64,000 nucleotides of DNA from CAWBOY01 sp963790585 (GTDB taxonomy: Bacteria; Planctomycetota; Planctomycetia; Gemmatales; Gemmataceae), in contig CAWBOY010000003.1 in the NCBI GenBank assembly GCA_963790585.1, forward strand, positions 62,001 to 126,000. The letters run 5' to 3'. The notes below the pieces were generated by a model. It had not been told where the DNA came from. It ran no database searches and saw nothing but the letters and a program-made list of their open reading frames with translations. A program made the translations under genes and the position numbers. Shown piece after piece: positions 43,007 through 54,206 of the stretch (position 1 is its first letter; every line of letters begins with the position of its first letter).

Positions 43007-46000
43007 TCATCGGAAACTGGCAAATAACTCTTGCAGGGCTTCCGGCTCGACCGGCTTTACGATGTGCAGGTCGAATCCAGCGTCTTGCGACCGCCGGCGG
43101 TCCTCTTCTTGGCCCCAGCCCGTGAGCGCCACGAGGGTGACTTTCTCCATATTGGGCTCTCGGCGCAGTCGTCGTGCCACCTCGTAGCCATCCATTCCAG
43201 GCATGCCAATATCCAAGAATATGATTTGCGGACGAAAAGTTGCCGCCGTGGCGAGTGCATTGGAGCCATCAAAGGCGACTTGTACCTCTTGACCTTGGAG
43301 CCTCAGCAACAGTGCGAGGCTTTCGGCGGCGTCGGTATTGTCATCGACGACGAGCACGCGGCGTGGCGCGGCGGCACCTACTGGCTTATCGAAACTTGGT
43401 GCGGCTGCGGTTTCCGCGACGGCTTCCACGGGCGCTTCAGGGAGCCGCACGATGAATTCGCTGCCCTTCCCCAAGCCAGCGCTGCGGGCCTCGACTTTGC
43501 CGCCATGCAACTCGACCAACCTGCGGACGAGCGTCAGGCCGATGCCGATGCCGCCGCGCGAGCGATCGACGCGGCGCTTGACCTGGACAAAAAGATCGAA
43601 GATGCGCGGCAACATCTCCGGGGCGATGCCGATTCCCGTGTCCTTGACTCGTAACACGATCCCGCCGCCGCTACGCTCGACGGACACCCAGATATGTCCG
43701 CCCGGATCGGTATACTTCGCGGAATTGTTGACGAGATTCGTCAAGATTTGCTCCAGCCGCGTCGCGTCCCCCTGAACGAACAAGGGGCGCGTCGGCAGCG
43801 AAACGGTCAGTTCATGTTGGCGATCCTCGAGCAGCGGTCGCACGGCTTCGAGGGTGCGGCTCACCAACGCCGGCAGGTCGATCGTTTCCTTGCGCAGCTC
43901 GATTCGACCGCGGCTGATGCGCGATACATCGAGAAGATCGTTCGAGCAAGAGGGCCATGTGCTGCACTTGCCGCTCGGCCATGTCGCGGACGCGCGAAAT
44001 CATTTCGGGATTAATCGCGGGCTGCTTCATGATGTGCAGGCTGTTGCGAATGGGAGCCAGCGGATTGCGAAGCTCATGCGCCAACATGGCCAAAAACTCA
44101 TCCTTGAGCCGGTCCGCCTCTCGTAGTTGGCTATAGAGCCTGGCGTTTTCCACCATCAAGGCAGTTCGGCGGGCGACCTCTTCCGCTAAGCGCAGTTCAT
44201 CGAGCGAGTAGCGCCGTTTCGAGTCGCTATAGCAGAACGTCAGCGCGCCGAGGGTCTGACCACCCACGATCAGTGGGACGATGATAATCGAAGTGAGTTC
44301 CAGGCTTTGCATGTATTCCAAATGTTCGACAGACCCGGCGGCGATGCGAAACCAAGTTTCGTTCGCCTCTGGCACGAAAACCGGTCGGCCCGTGCGAATG
44401 ACGATGGCGACCGGATGAGTTTCCGAATCCAAAGAAGGGGCGAATTGTCGTACTTTCGCAGAGAGGCCTTCTTTCGCTGGGTCGACATGCTTCCAACCGA
44501 CACGGTCGAGCCGGTTGTCGGTGGTGATGACGTCGAAGAAACAGAAGTCGGCCAGAAAGGGGACGGTGATTTCGGCCATGCGTCGCAAAATACTTTGATA
44601 ATGCAGCGAGCCGACCAGCGCCTCGCTGATGTCGGCCAGGAACCGATTCATGAGCTCGGACCGCTTTTGGTCGGTGATGTCCGAGTTGACCGAGACCGCT
44701 CCGATGATTCGGCCATTCAAGCGAATGGGAGCCGAGGCCGCCCGGATGTAGACATCTTGGCCATTGTCCGCGCACGGGCCACGACTTGGTCGATCACGGT
44801 CTCGCCTTGCAAAGCGCGCGCGATCTGCAACTCGTTTGGATTGAGCGATGCACCCGTTTCCGGCCAGCGGAGGGCGAATTTTTCCCCCAGCTCATTAATG
44901 TCGGCCTGGAGGTCGGCAAGCGACTTCACGCCAAGCATTTTGAGGCCGTTGGCGTTACATTTGGTGACGCCGCCCTCGTTACCGAAGTAGACGGCGTCGG
45001 GCATACTTTCGATGGCCGAATCCAATTCCGCCGCTCGCCTTTCAGCGATCTCTTTTGTGGTTATTAGTTCGTGTTCGGCACGTTGCTGTTCGGTGACGTC
45101 GCGGAACACCAGAATGACGCCGTGGATCGTTCCGGTTTCGTCGCGAATCGGGGCGGCGCTATCCGCGATGGGGCGCTCGGTGCCGTCCTTGGCGATCAAG
45201 ATGGTGTGGTTCGCCAGACCGATGACGACGCCGTCCTTGAGCGCACGCATGGCGGGGTTCTCTACCGGTGCGCGGGTCTTTTCGTTAACGATGTGGAAGA
45301 CGTCAGCCAACGGCCGCGCAAACGCTTCCGCCTGGGCCCAACCGGTCAAATCCTGAGCGATGGGGTTGAGAAACGTAATGAGGCCTTCGGGGTCGGCAGC
45401 GATCACCGCGTCGCCGATGCTCGACAGCGTGATGCGAAACCATTCCTTCTGCTCGTCCGCCGCGGCCCGGAGGCGCGCTTGCTCGCCGAATAAATCCGCC
45501 GACTGAATGGCGGAGCTGGCCAGATTGGCGATAGCCGAGGCGACACGGATTTCAGCGTCGTCAAAGCGATGGGGTTGTCGATGATAAATGGTGAGAGTGC
45601 CGCAAATCTCATCATTGGCGCAACGGCACGGCCAGAAAGGACCGAATCCCCTCGGCTTCGTAACCCGCGCGGCGGTCGGCTAAGGAAGGCATTTGAAACA
45701 CGTCTTCGGCGACGAAGGGTGTCTCGGACATTTGCGGTGTCCGCTGAAGTATCTCGATTGTCGACCGTTGATAGTTCTCCGACAGGCCCGCCGACGATAC
45801 CAGGCCCCACCGACCGGTCGGTGCAAAAAAGCGCCAGACACCGTGGGCATCTGCGGGCAGCAATTGCTGCGCGACTTGCAGGATCGACGTCAGAACGGCG
45901 TTTGGCTCCAGGCGCCTCGTCAATGTTCCCGAAGCTTGGACGAGAAATGTCAGTTGCTCTTCCATGCGGCGGTGTTGTTGGATTCTCTCTTGAGCCTGGC

Positions 46001-47637
46001 GGTAGAGCCGCGAGTTATCGATCGCGGTGGCGCAGCGCCGAGCCAGATCCTCGGCGAGCGCGACATCTTCCTCAGTGAATTGGCGGCCCTCTTTTTCGGA
46101 AGCGAGCAGAAGGGCCCCGAGCGCGGTTTCCCGTGCGATCAGGGGAACGATGATGACCGAGCGCAAACCGAGCCCGTGCATGATGCGCAAATGCTCCGGG
46201 TCGCGCGCGGCGGCTTCCAGCATCTCGTCGGTGATCTCGGCGACCCATTCCGATTTGCGCGTCTGCATTACCCGGGTGGTACCTGTTGGCACTTCTGGAT
46301 CGGGTGGATAGAGGCGTCGCAACTCGCTGGCCAGCTCGATCTTGGAAGCGTCTTTGTGGACGACAGCCACTCTTTGCAACGATTCGGGTTCGCCGGTCAA
46401 AAGCTCGACGGAACACCAGTCGGCCAGGGTCGGAATGGCGAGCCGAGCGACAGCCTCCAGCGTCTGCGCGTAATTGAGCGATGACGCCAGAACGGCACTG
46501 GCCTCGGCCAAAAAGGCCAAACGCTCCTTGGCGGCTTCCGCCTGCGAACGCGCGGATTGCTCGCTCTCCAGGAGCTGCTGCCGCTCGCGCTCGGTATTTC
46601 GTCGCGCGGTGTTATCTCGGAAGACGAGTACGACGCCGGAAATGTGTCGCTGGTGATAAAGAATGGGCGCAGCGCTGTCCTCAATCGGCCGCTCGATGCC
46701 GTCTTTGGAGACCAGGATCGTATGGTTGGCCAGCCCAACAATTATCCCCTCGCGCAGCACGCGCCGCGTCGGGTCTTCGACCGGCTGCCGTGTTTGTTCA
46801 TTGAAGATCTTGAAGACCGTCTCCAGTGGCTGTTTCTCGGCTTCGGACTGGGTCCAACCCGTCAAGGATTCCGCGATAGGGTTTAGCAGCACCACGCGGC
46901 TTTCGGTGTCTGTTGCGATGACGGCGTCGCCGATGCTCGACAACGTCACTTTGAGCCATTCGCGCTGTTCGTTGACCGCCCTGGCGGCTTTCTCGCGCTG
47001 GTAGAGGCTGCGCTGCAACAGCACAAAAAAGGCGCCGACCGCGATCAGACCCAAGCCAGCCGTCAGCACGCCGGTCGTCACGGCGAGCTGATACGATTGG
47101 CTCGAGTCGCGTTCCCGTTCCTTCAGGGCTTCGTGTTCGTGTTCCGCCAGAGTCGCGACCAAGGCGCGGATGTCGTCCATCTGCTTTTTGCCTTTTTGCG
47201 AAGCGGCAACGGCTTCCGGATCCCGAATGAACTTGCGCGCGCTCGATTCGATCCTTGAGTAAGATTACGCGCTCATTGGCCATCTTTTCCAACGTCGACA
47301 GCTGCTCTTCTTGTTGCCACCAGGAATCGTTGTTGGTTTTTTCCTTGAGCAGCGCGAGGCATTCGGTCAACCGCGGCAGAGCCGCGTCGTAAGGCTGCAA
47401 GTATTCTTCACGCCGCGTAAGGAGGTATCCTCTCTCTCCTGTTTCGGCGTTGACCAGGGCCAGAAGGACGTCATTGGTAAGATCGATCACTTGATGAGCG
47501 TGGCTCACGCGTTCGGCGTTGTCGTGAAGTTGTTGAGTATTGCGATAGGTTAAGGCGGCATTTACGACCAGAAGCGTCGTGATCAGCGCGATGCCGATCA
47601 GTTCGCCGAGGTTGAAAGTCCGTGCCTTGACAGCCAT
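43007..47637 (-). CDS. Giant multi-PAS/GAF hybrid histidine kinase (four frameshifts)
   Basis: About 1540 residues. TM1 (LIGIALITTLLVVNA), a CHASE3-like periplasmic domain (NAETGERGYLLT) and TM2 lead to PAS1, GAF1, GAF2, PAS2, PAS3 and GAF3. The kinase core follows: HisKA with MLAHELRNPLAPIRN (phospho-His) and HATPase with NLVNNSAKYTDP and GGIGIGLTLVRRL. A C-terminal receiver has VLVVDDNTDAAE and FLDIGMPGMDGYE (phospho-Asp). PAS1 and PAS2 are near duplicates (shared SSIGDAVIA and GLANHTIL). The frame shifts near 47240, 45625, 44720-44780 and 43900; every piece resumes in register, so one gene is likely. The start at 47637 is MAVKARTFNLG; 47733 is possible. Confidence 0.85.
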
Positions 47638-48024
47638 TATCTCACCCGGTTTTCCGACCGTCGCACCGCTCCGCTGAAGCTCGATCCTCTGCTCTAACCA
47701 GCATACGCGATGGGAGTCCGTAGCCAAGCGCAAGGGTGCGTTTCGTTATTTTCCTCTCTTTTCCAAATTTCGCGCGAACCTTTGTTTGGCTCAAACGTCT
47801 TTGTGGTGTGGCGGAGATACTGTTTCCTCAGATTACTAGAGGAATCGACCTATTTTCTCCACAATGTGCGTGTATACTTTCACTGCCTCTTGACAGGTCG
47901 ATCGGTTCGGCCTGAATGTTTGATTTTTGAGGGTTCCCTAACCGCTTTTTACTCGATTACCTATGCGGGCACTTGTTACGTGCCCGCGGCAATGACCATT
48001 CTCCTAGATCGCCGGAGGTCTGCA

Positions 48025-48386
48025 ATGGCCGTCTTCACACTGGAATCGTTGGTGCTCGGTGGCGTCTCTCTCGTCCGTAATGACGAGCAGACTGCTAATT
48101 TGCGCCAGGGTGCCAGCTATAAGACCCTGACGCAGACCCCGGAGATGTCTTCCATCTCCTTGCTTACGCCTGCCTTCGGCAGCTGGCTGGGTGCTAAACC
48201 CGACCAGGCTCGGCTCGCGGATATGGTGCAACACCATGTCGGCGCCTTAGCCGCTGGGATCGGTCGATCCCATAACCGAACGGGCCTCCGCAACAACGCC
48301 ACGTCGCGGATCAACAGATCCACGAGGGTGAGGATCTCATCGCTAGCAAGTTGTTTCCGCCAAATATCGGCTCAACCAACGATTAG
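48025..48386 (+). CDS. Possible small protein (one frameshift)
   Basis: The ATG at 48025 has a strong site (CCGGAGGTCTGCA). The first about 85 codons (MAVFTLESLVLGGVSLVRND onward) are in one frame. If the frame moves by one base near 48275, a plausible hydrophilic C-terminus follows (HVADQQIHEGEDLIASKLF) to a stop at 48386. The predicted product is about 120 residues with no recognised domain. The evidence is the ribosome binding site and amino-acid balance only. The longer frame 47710-48525 is not credible as a whole. Confidence 0.3.
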
Positions 48387-48942
48387 CGAAACGTCCTTCA
48401 CTCGGCGCTTTCAGACCAAGAGCGAACGCTCGCTACGCGCTACCGGATATACCGGATCGCTTGGTGTAGCAAGTCGCTCAAACGATCTGAAACTGCCAGC
48501 GGCCGCGTCACGGGGGATCAGGTGAGCGCAGGATCGGGAACGACGGTAGGACGAGGACTTTCCTTGTCAAGCCACTCCTGACCAGCACTCGAGCAGCGAA
48601 ATCCCAGTCCCACGTTGACCGAACCGAGGACACGTTTCCGACGGCTCACGCTTAGCCGTGGCGTAGATGGAGTTTCCCACTACACACATCGCTAAACGAG
48701 CTTATCGCGAACGATCCCTCTGGTTCTCAATGTCGTCAACTGTTGCCTCCCACGAGGCCAGTCAGCGACGGCCTTCCGCGATGCCGCACCTAGCCAAAGG
48801 TGCCTCGTGAGAGGTTGTCGCGCTGCCTCACTGGGCCGGAAGTCGAGAATGGTCCCACGGTAGATCCCTGTCCGGGGCCGACTCCTTCCGAGCGGGTGTA
48901 AAACAAGTTCGTAGATGGATCGAAGAATGGGTAAGCGGAGTA
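48387..48942. other. Unassigned spacer upstream of an ECF sigma gene
   Basis: No convincing reading frame is present. Searching by eye for RNase P, tmRNA, SRP and 6S core motifs on both strands found none. ACCGGATATACCGG-like symmetry occurs near 48440-48455. It may hold a long leader of the sigma gene or a decayed gene. The preceding 47740-48024 also shows nothing recognisable. Confidence 0.35.
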
Positions 48943-49524
48943 ATGACTTGGACTGAAGTCTCAGAGTTGGTGTTGAGGGCGCAGGCCGGCGATCGGTCGG
49001 CTTACGGTGAGCTGGTCGAGCGCTTCCAGCCGACCGTCTACGCCATCGCGTTGGCGCGGTTGCGTAATCCGGCTGAGGCGCAAGAATTGGCGCAGGAAGT
49101 CTTCTTGCACGGCATGAAGAAGCTGCCTCAGTTGCGTGAGGTGGAATGCTTCGCCGGCTGGTTGCGGCAGATCACCGTGCGCATGGCGCTCAACCGTTTG
49201 ACGCGGCGCGTGCCGTTGCACAAGGTCGAGGGCGAAGTGTTGGAGAACGCGCCGGCCGCAAGCAACACGCCGCTTGACAACATCGTCCGCGCAGAAGAGG
49301 CGGCCCAGCTCTACAAGGGGTTGGACCGGCTCAAGCCGATCGACCGGGCGACCTTGCTCGCCTTCTACATCCGTGGCCGGAACTTGAAGCAAATGAGCCG
49401 AGAGTTCGAGACGCCGATCGGCACCATCAAGCGCCGCTTGCATGTCGCCCGGATTCGGTTGAAGAAGGCCCTCGAAGGAGGAGCGCCGAAGGTTCGCAAG
49501 GAACGCGAATTGGCGTGTGTGTAA
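48943..49524 (+). CDS. ECF-type RNA polymerase sigma factor
   Basis: This is a 193-residue sigma-70 ECF factor. Region 2 (about residues 10-75) contains YGELVERFQPTVYAIAL and EAQELAQEVFLHGMKKL. Region 4 (about 115-175) contains LKPIDRATLLAFYIRG and TPIGTIKRRLHVARIRLKKAL, the -35-recognition helix-turn-helix. No anti-sigma gene is adjacent, which is common in planctomycetes. A perfect palindrome follows 5 bp after the stop and probably terminates transcription. Confidence 0.92.
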   Translation: MTWTEVSELVLRAQAGDRSAYGELVERFQPTVYAIALARLRNPAEAQELAQEVFLHGMKKLPQLREVECFAGWLRQITVRMALNRLTRRVPLHKVEGEVLENAPAASNTPLDNIVRAEEAAQLYKGLDRLKPIDRATLLAFYIRGRNLKQMSREFETPIGTIKRRLHVARIRLKKALEGGAPKVRKERELACV

Positions 49525-49528
49525 AACG

Positions 49529-49620
49529 TTTAGCCGCGAGCCGTCAGGCGAGCGCTGATTGATAGCGCTTTTTGAAAAAGCGCTATCAATCAGCGCTCGC
49601 CTGACGGCTCGCGGCTAAAC
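49529..49620. repeat. Palindromic repeat family E, perfect copy
   Basis: This is a 92-bp palindrome with no visible mismatch. GTTTAGCCGCGAGCCGTCAG, then GCGAGCGCTGATTGATAGCGC, then a TTTTTGAAAAA centre, then the exact complement. Its left arm matches 19100-19142 and, more loosely, 16457-16513. Confidence 0.88.
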
Positions 49621-49652
49621 AATTCTTGTTAGCGCTAAACAATAACATCATT

Positions 49653-50513
49653 TCACCCGCGCCACAACACGCGGGGATGCCCCGCGCTATCGATCAACGT
49701 CTTGCCCAATTCATAACAACCAATATTTTCGATCCTCTGACGCGCTTGAACTTCCTGCGGCGAGCCGATCTCGAGGATGAGATAGCCATCCTCTTTCAGA
49801 AATTTCCGCGCATTCTCAATCAAGCGATCGAACACGGCATAGCCATCGACGCCGCCATCAAGGGCGAGGTGCGGCTCGTAATCGCGCACGCCTGGGGCGA
49901 GCGTGGCGACGTCGGCTTTGGGAATATACGGAGGATTGCTCACGATGAAGTCGAAGCGTTCACCCTCCACGAGAGGAGCGAACAGGTCACCTTGAAGAAA
50001 CCGGATGCGCTCGCTGACGCTATTTTTCGCGGCATTGCGACGCGCCACCGCGAGAGCGGCTTCGCTCAAGTCGATGGCCGTCAGCCGGGCCGTCTTGTGC
50101 TGCGTGGCAAGGGCAATGGCGAGATTGCCGGAGCCCGTGCCGATATCGAGAATCTCAATAGCCGCTTTGCCGCGCCCGAGGCGCAGACATTCATCGACGA
50201 CGCATTCACTATCGGGCCGGGGTATCAGCACGTCGCGATTGACTTCGAGCGGCAGCGAGAAAAATTCTTTTCGGCCCACCAGATAGGCGACCGGACAGCC
50301 TTCGACACGCTGCTTGATGAGAGCACGGAATTGTTGCCGCAGATCTTCGGAGGGTTCTTCGTCGTGACGCGTGTAGAGTTCGATGCGCTTGCAACCGAGC
50401 GTGTGGGCCAACAACACCTCCGCATCCAGGCGAGGTGATTCGGAGCCTTTTTGGGTCAGGAACTGCGCCGTCCAATCCAGCAAACGACCGATCGACCAGC
50501 TCTCCGTGCTCAC
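49653..50513 (-). CDS. prmC: Peptide chain release factor glutamine methyltransferase
   Basis: This 286-residue enzyme methylates the GGQ glutamine of release factors RF1 and RF2. The N-terminal helical domain has LDAEVLLAHTLGCKRIELY. The SAM motif I is ILDIGTGSGNLAIALA (about residue 121), and the substrate-binding NPPY is in FDFIVSNPPYIP (about 190). RPDSE and the E..P.LALDGG segment are also typical. prmC usually follows prfA, but here the upstream neighbour on the minus strand is a family D palindrome, so prfA must lie elsewhere. Confidence 0.93.
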   Translation of the reverse strand: MSTESWSIGRLLDWTAQFLTQKGSESPRLDAEVLLAHTLGCKRIELYTRHDEEPSEDLRQQFRALIKQRVEGCPVAYLVGRKEFFSLPLEVNRDVLIPRPDSECVVDECLRLGRGKAAIEILDIGTGSGNLAIALATQHKTARLTAIDLSEAALAVARRNAAKNSVSERIRFLQGDLFAPLVEGERFDFIVSNPPYIPKADVATLAPGVRDYEPHLALDGGVDGYAVFDRLIENARKFLKEDGYLILEIGSPQEVQARQRIENIGCYELGKTLIDSAGHPRVLWRG

Positions 50514-50541
50514 GAAGCAGTTCCTCTGTGGTGATAGGACT

Positions 50542-50620
50542 TGCGAGCCGGGAGCGTAAGCGACCGGAGAAAATCAGCGCGCGTCTGATTTTCTCCGGTC
50601 GCTTACGCTCCCGGCTCGCC
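50542..50620. repeat. Palindromic repeat family D, copy 2
   Basis: GCGAGCCGGGAGCGTAAGCG pairs with CGCTTACGCTCCCGGCTCGC, and the inner ACCGGAGAAAATCAG pairs with CTGATTTTCTCCGGT. Compared with the copy at 10889 the stem pair TCAGCG/CGCTGA is TAAGCG/CGCTTA, a matched change on both arms. Confidence 0.88.
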
Positions 50621-50638
50621 AAGAAAAATATTCTTACC

Positions 50639-52338
50639 TCATACCGGTATCTTCGGCTTGGTATCCCCGTCGGGAACCTTGCTCATGTCAGACGGCTCGG
50701 CGGAGAACCAGGCGTCGTCGAAGACGATGCGCTCTTGCTTTCTCATGGCCAGGTTCGCGGTCAGGGCGCTGATAGCGTCGGCCATGGCGATTTCGCCGTG
50801 GCAGCGCGGCAAACGTTGGACATAGTGCCCGGAACTATCTTTTTGATAGCCCTGCTTCGCGTCCCATTGGCGGATGCAAAACGCGAAGTCGGCCATTTCT
50901 TCGGTGTAGCCACGACTGATCGGGCCGCCGGTTCCGGCCGGACCCGCAGCGCCGCCGGCTGCAGTCGGTGCCGGACCACCCCAGGTCGAAGCGGCTTCGA
51001 GAGCCGGCTTGCCTTTACCGGTGTCGCTGACCGTCACCTTCATGTCCTTCGGTGGAGCGCCGCGCTTGGCGGGGTCGCTCTCGGAAAAGACCATCAACGT
51101 TTGTTCCATCTCCGCGATCATCGTGCCGCGCGTGCCCATGACGCATTCGCCATAGGGCTCGAAGCCATTGGTGTTGATCGACGAATAGGTGACCACGACG
51201 ATGTCTTCTTTGTCCTGCCCTTTATTTGCGCCCTTGGGGTGGTTGGCGCCGGAAACTCGTAGGTGCAAAAGACGTGATCTTCCGAGTCGCGATCGTTCTT
51301 TCCGGGACGATAGAACGACTTGGTACCGACGGCGGAGACGGCGAGAGGATGAACCTTGCCGAGGAAGATGCTTGAGGCGTCGAGTTGATGACTGCCCAGC
51401 TCGGCCATCAGGCCGCCGCCGGTCTCGTTGAAGAGCCGCCAGCGAACGAGCTGTTCGACGCTGTCGTATTCTTGATGGCCGTCAGCTTTGATGTCGGCGA
51501 TTCTGCTGGCGAGCGCGTCGTAATCGACCTTTGGAATGGCGTTGAACCAGCCGTCGCGGAGGGCGGGTTGAATGATGCTCGAGTTCTTGGCCATGTCATA
51601 AGCGACCGATTCCGCCGAGAAAGGCCAGGAGTTGTTGCGGTGCCACAGAGCGCGGATATGCTTGACGTCGCCCAGGATCTCCGACTTCATCACCTCGGCG
51701 GCATGGGCGTAGAGCATGCTGTAATGGCGCTGATGGCCGATCGACAGAATGCTGTTGGTCTTCTTGGCGACCTCGATCATCTTCTTGCACTGGCTGATGT
51801 TCCAGGCCATCAGTTTTTCGCACAGGACATGGATCGGCTTGCCGCGCTCGGCGCCGATCTCCATGGCGTCGATGGCTGCGCGAGCATGCATGTGCAAGGG
51901 CACCGCGATGACGACGGCCTCGATCTCTTTGTTCTCTTTGAGCATCGTCTTGTAATCGTCGTATTTCTTGATCCCGTCGGCTTCTTTGCCGTAGATCTTG
52001 CGGAACCCTTTTCGCAAGGGCACCTTGGGATCGCCGGTGAAGATGCGCTCCATGTTGTAAGGCCGAATGTCGGCCACGGCGACAAACTGGAGGTAATTGG
52101 GATCGTGTTCGCCGACGAGGACGCCGCCCTCGTCGCCGCCGCCGATCAGAGCCGCTTTGACCGGGTTGCCCTTGGGCGGCCCGTAGCCGAAGTAAACCGC
52201 CGCCGAGACCGGCACGACAGCGGCCGCGCCGGCGACCGCCAGGCTCTTCATGAAACCGCGCCGCGTCAGGCCATTGGCCGCCTGGGCGAAGTTTTCCTTG
52301 CCGATTTCTTTTTGTTCGGGAGTCAGATTAAGAGCCAT
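50639..52338 (-). CDS. Tat-exported Gfo/Idh/MocA oxidoreductase (frameshifted)
   Basis: A Tat signal (LTRRGFMKSLAVAGAAAVV, about residues 22-45) precedes a Rossmann domain (VKAALIGGGDEGGVLVGEH; IEAVVIAVPLHMHA; HVLCEKLMAW carries the EK motif of the family). The substrate-binding domain ends in a long Ala/Gly-rich loop. The frame shifts near 51250, where one G is missing from TTTCCGGCGCC; the C-terminus continues KGANKGQDKEDIVVV and ends at 50639. The corrected length is about 566 residues. Such exported oxidoreductases are abundant in planctomycetes; the substrate is probably a sugar derivative. It follows the DoxX-like gene by 50 bp, with an AGGAG site. Confidence 0.85.
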
Positions 52339-52388
52339 GTGAGATCTCCTAGGGGGAGAGAGGGTTACTTTATTTGTTCGAGCGTGTA

Positions 52389-54198
52389 TTACTTCAACAC
52401 CGTTCGCGGTTTCACGTCCGACACTTTCACTTTCGGCGCGGACGGCGTTCCGTTCGGCATTGGCCCATTCGGTCCGCGACCACGATCGGAACCGGGCTCC
52501 GTTTTCGTCACGATTTTCGGCTCCTGCGTACACCAATGAATCAAGGCATCGATGCCGAACCAGCGGCCGCTGCGCAGTCGTCGCCAAGGCGAGCAGAGCG
52601 AGCATTTCGATCAGGTTTTTGTTGACATAACCCGCGAAACCTTCGCTCGGCGGGGGCGGCGGCAGCCAGGGGAACGGCGGCGCGATCAGGTAGGTCATCA
52701 GCAGAAAACCAGCCGCCAGCACACACGAGGTCCGCGTCATTAAGCCAAAGAGCAAGCCGAACCCCGCGCCGGTCAGCACCACGATCGTGCTGAAGTCGAT
52801 CCAGGTCTTGAGCGTCCAGCGATTCGGATCCTCTGGCACATAACCCTTCGCCACATCACCCGTCAACGACGATGAGGAAATCGCTTTCTGCAGTGCCGCC
52901 GTGCGACTGTTGATCTCTTTCATCAGCGCTTGTCGACTGTCGGCAACCTTGGCTGCCAAAATCTTGACCGGATCTTCGGGTGCCTTGTCCTTGATCGGCA
53001 AGCCGACGAGAGCCATCGAAGCAACATTCGGTTCGATCCCCGCGAGGTTGCTCAAGGCCCAGGAGAGGGCCGAGGCATCGGGCTTCGGCGCTTCCAGCTC
53101 CTTGGTCGGCACAGTCTTTGGGGCCGCTTTTTGCTGCTCGATCAGCTTCTCGTAACTTCTGATTTGTTCGGTCGTCTTGGGATCGAGCAGCCAGGTGACG
53201 GCGTCTGTCTTCGCCTTGTAGAGTAGGTCGTTGATCTTCTCGCGCCGTGCCGCTTCGATCTGATAGGTGTTGATGAGCGCGTCCGCGTAGCCCTCCCACA
53301 TCTTGTTGAGCGCTTCAGGGGCCCGATCCGCGTTGGAGCGCAGGGCGCCGGTTGCCTCGTCTTTTTGCGGAAGCACCTTCAGTAGGGCGAGCGTCGCCTC
53401 ATTCGGGTCGGCATCTCCCTTGGGGGACACCGCGCTCACGCGCGCCTTCAGCAGATCGGCGAGCGAATCCTTGAGCGCCAGCGTGAATTGATCGACATCG
53501 TCGGCGAGGTTTTTCCGCATTGTCGCCAACTCAGCTTTGGCGGTAGTGAGCTGGGGAAGATCGAGCGCCTTGCCCATCACCCAGGGCTTGACATCTCGGA
53601 CAAGTTGGATCTCTTTAATCTTGTCTTGAAAATCTTTCACTCTTTGCGCCGTCGTCTGCTTTTCCTCGACGACGCCGGTTGGAAAGGTCTTTTTGACATC
53701 TCGAATCGGCGGCACGGCCAAATCAGGGAGTAGCAGGATACGCAAAACCCAGTGGCTCTCAAGAGCCTTGTATTCATGAGCATCCATCGTCAGCCAGGTG
53801 ACATACTTGGCTTTATGCTGATCGAGGATGGTCTGAGCCTGGGCCTGTTTCTCCGCGTCGAGCCGGTAGTAGCTCACAAAGTGTTTGAGATAGTCATCCC
53901 ATTTTTTGGCGAGAGCCGGCGGGACGCGCTGAGCGGGGACATCCGCGGAGCTTCCCGCCACACTGACATAGCTCAGCGCTTCCTCATCCGGATCGCCGAT
54001 GACATATTTTTGTAGAAGAGGCGCGACGGGCCCGGTCGCCTGGCGAAAGTAAGGCTCGCTGCTAAAGGCCTTGTTGCTGGTGGTTTCGCCGACATACCAG
54101 GTATGCCATTTGTAGACACCTTCCATGGCGAAGTGCCAGCCGATCACGAGTCGCAGAACGACGAGTGCAACGATCGTGGAGAGGGTATATTTTGCCAT
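52389..54198 (-). CDS. DoxX-like membrane protein with large internal insertion (frameshifted)
   Basis: About 603 residues from the ATG at 54198. TM1 (TIVALVVLRLVIGWHFAMEGVYK) matches the first DoxX helix. The remaining DoxX-type helices come only after about residue 450 (STIVVLTGAGFGLLFGLMTR, VLAAGFLLMTYLIAPP, LIEMLALLALAT). Between them lie about 430 hydrophilic, partly coiled-coil residues. Near 52570 a frameshift separates this from the authentic end (RRWFGIDALIHW, then a Pro/Lys tail) at 52389. Ordinary DoxX proteins have about 130-180 residues and are linked to redox or thiol metabolism. The neighbours ApbE and Gfo/Idh support a redox role at the membrane (inference). Confidence 0.75.
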
Positions 54199-54206
54199 GA
54201 AGTTTC

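Noticed and set aside
47710..48525. Plus-strand frame of 271 codons
   Set aside because: Its N-terminal 100 codons look random and lack a ribosome binding site; only the part from 48025 has a start signal, and that is listed with low confidence.
48387..48942. Possible RNase P, tmRNA, SRP or 6S RNA
   Set aside because: GGAAAGTCC on the minus strand and GGGCCGGAAG on the plus strand recall core motifs, but the other conserved blocks are absent.
51385..52539. Plus-strand frame of 384 codons
   Set aside because: It is antisense to the Gfo/Idh oxidoreductase.
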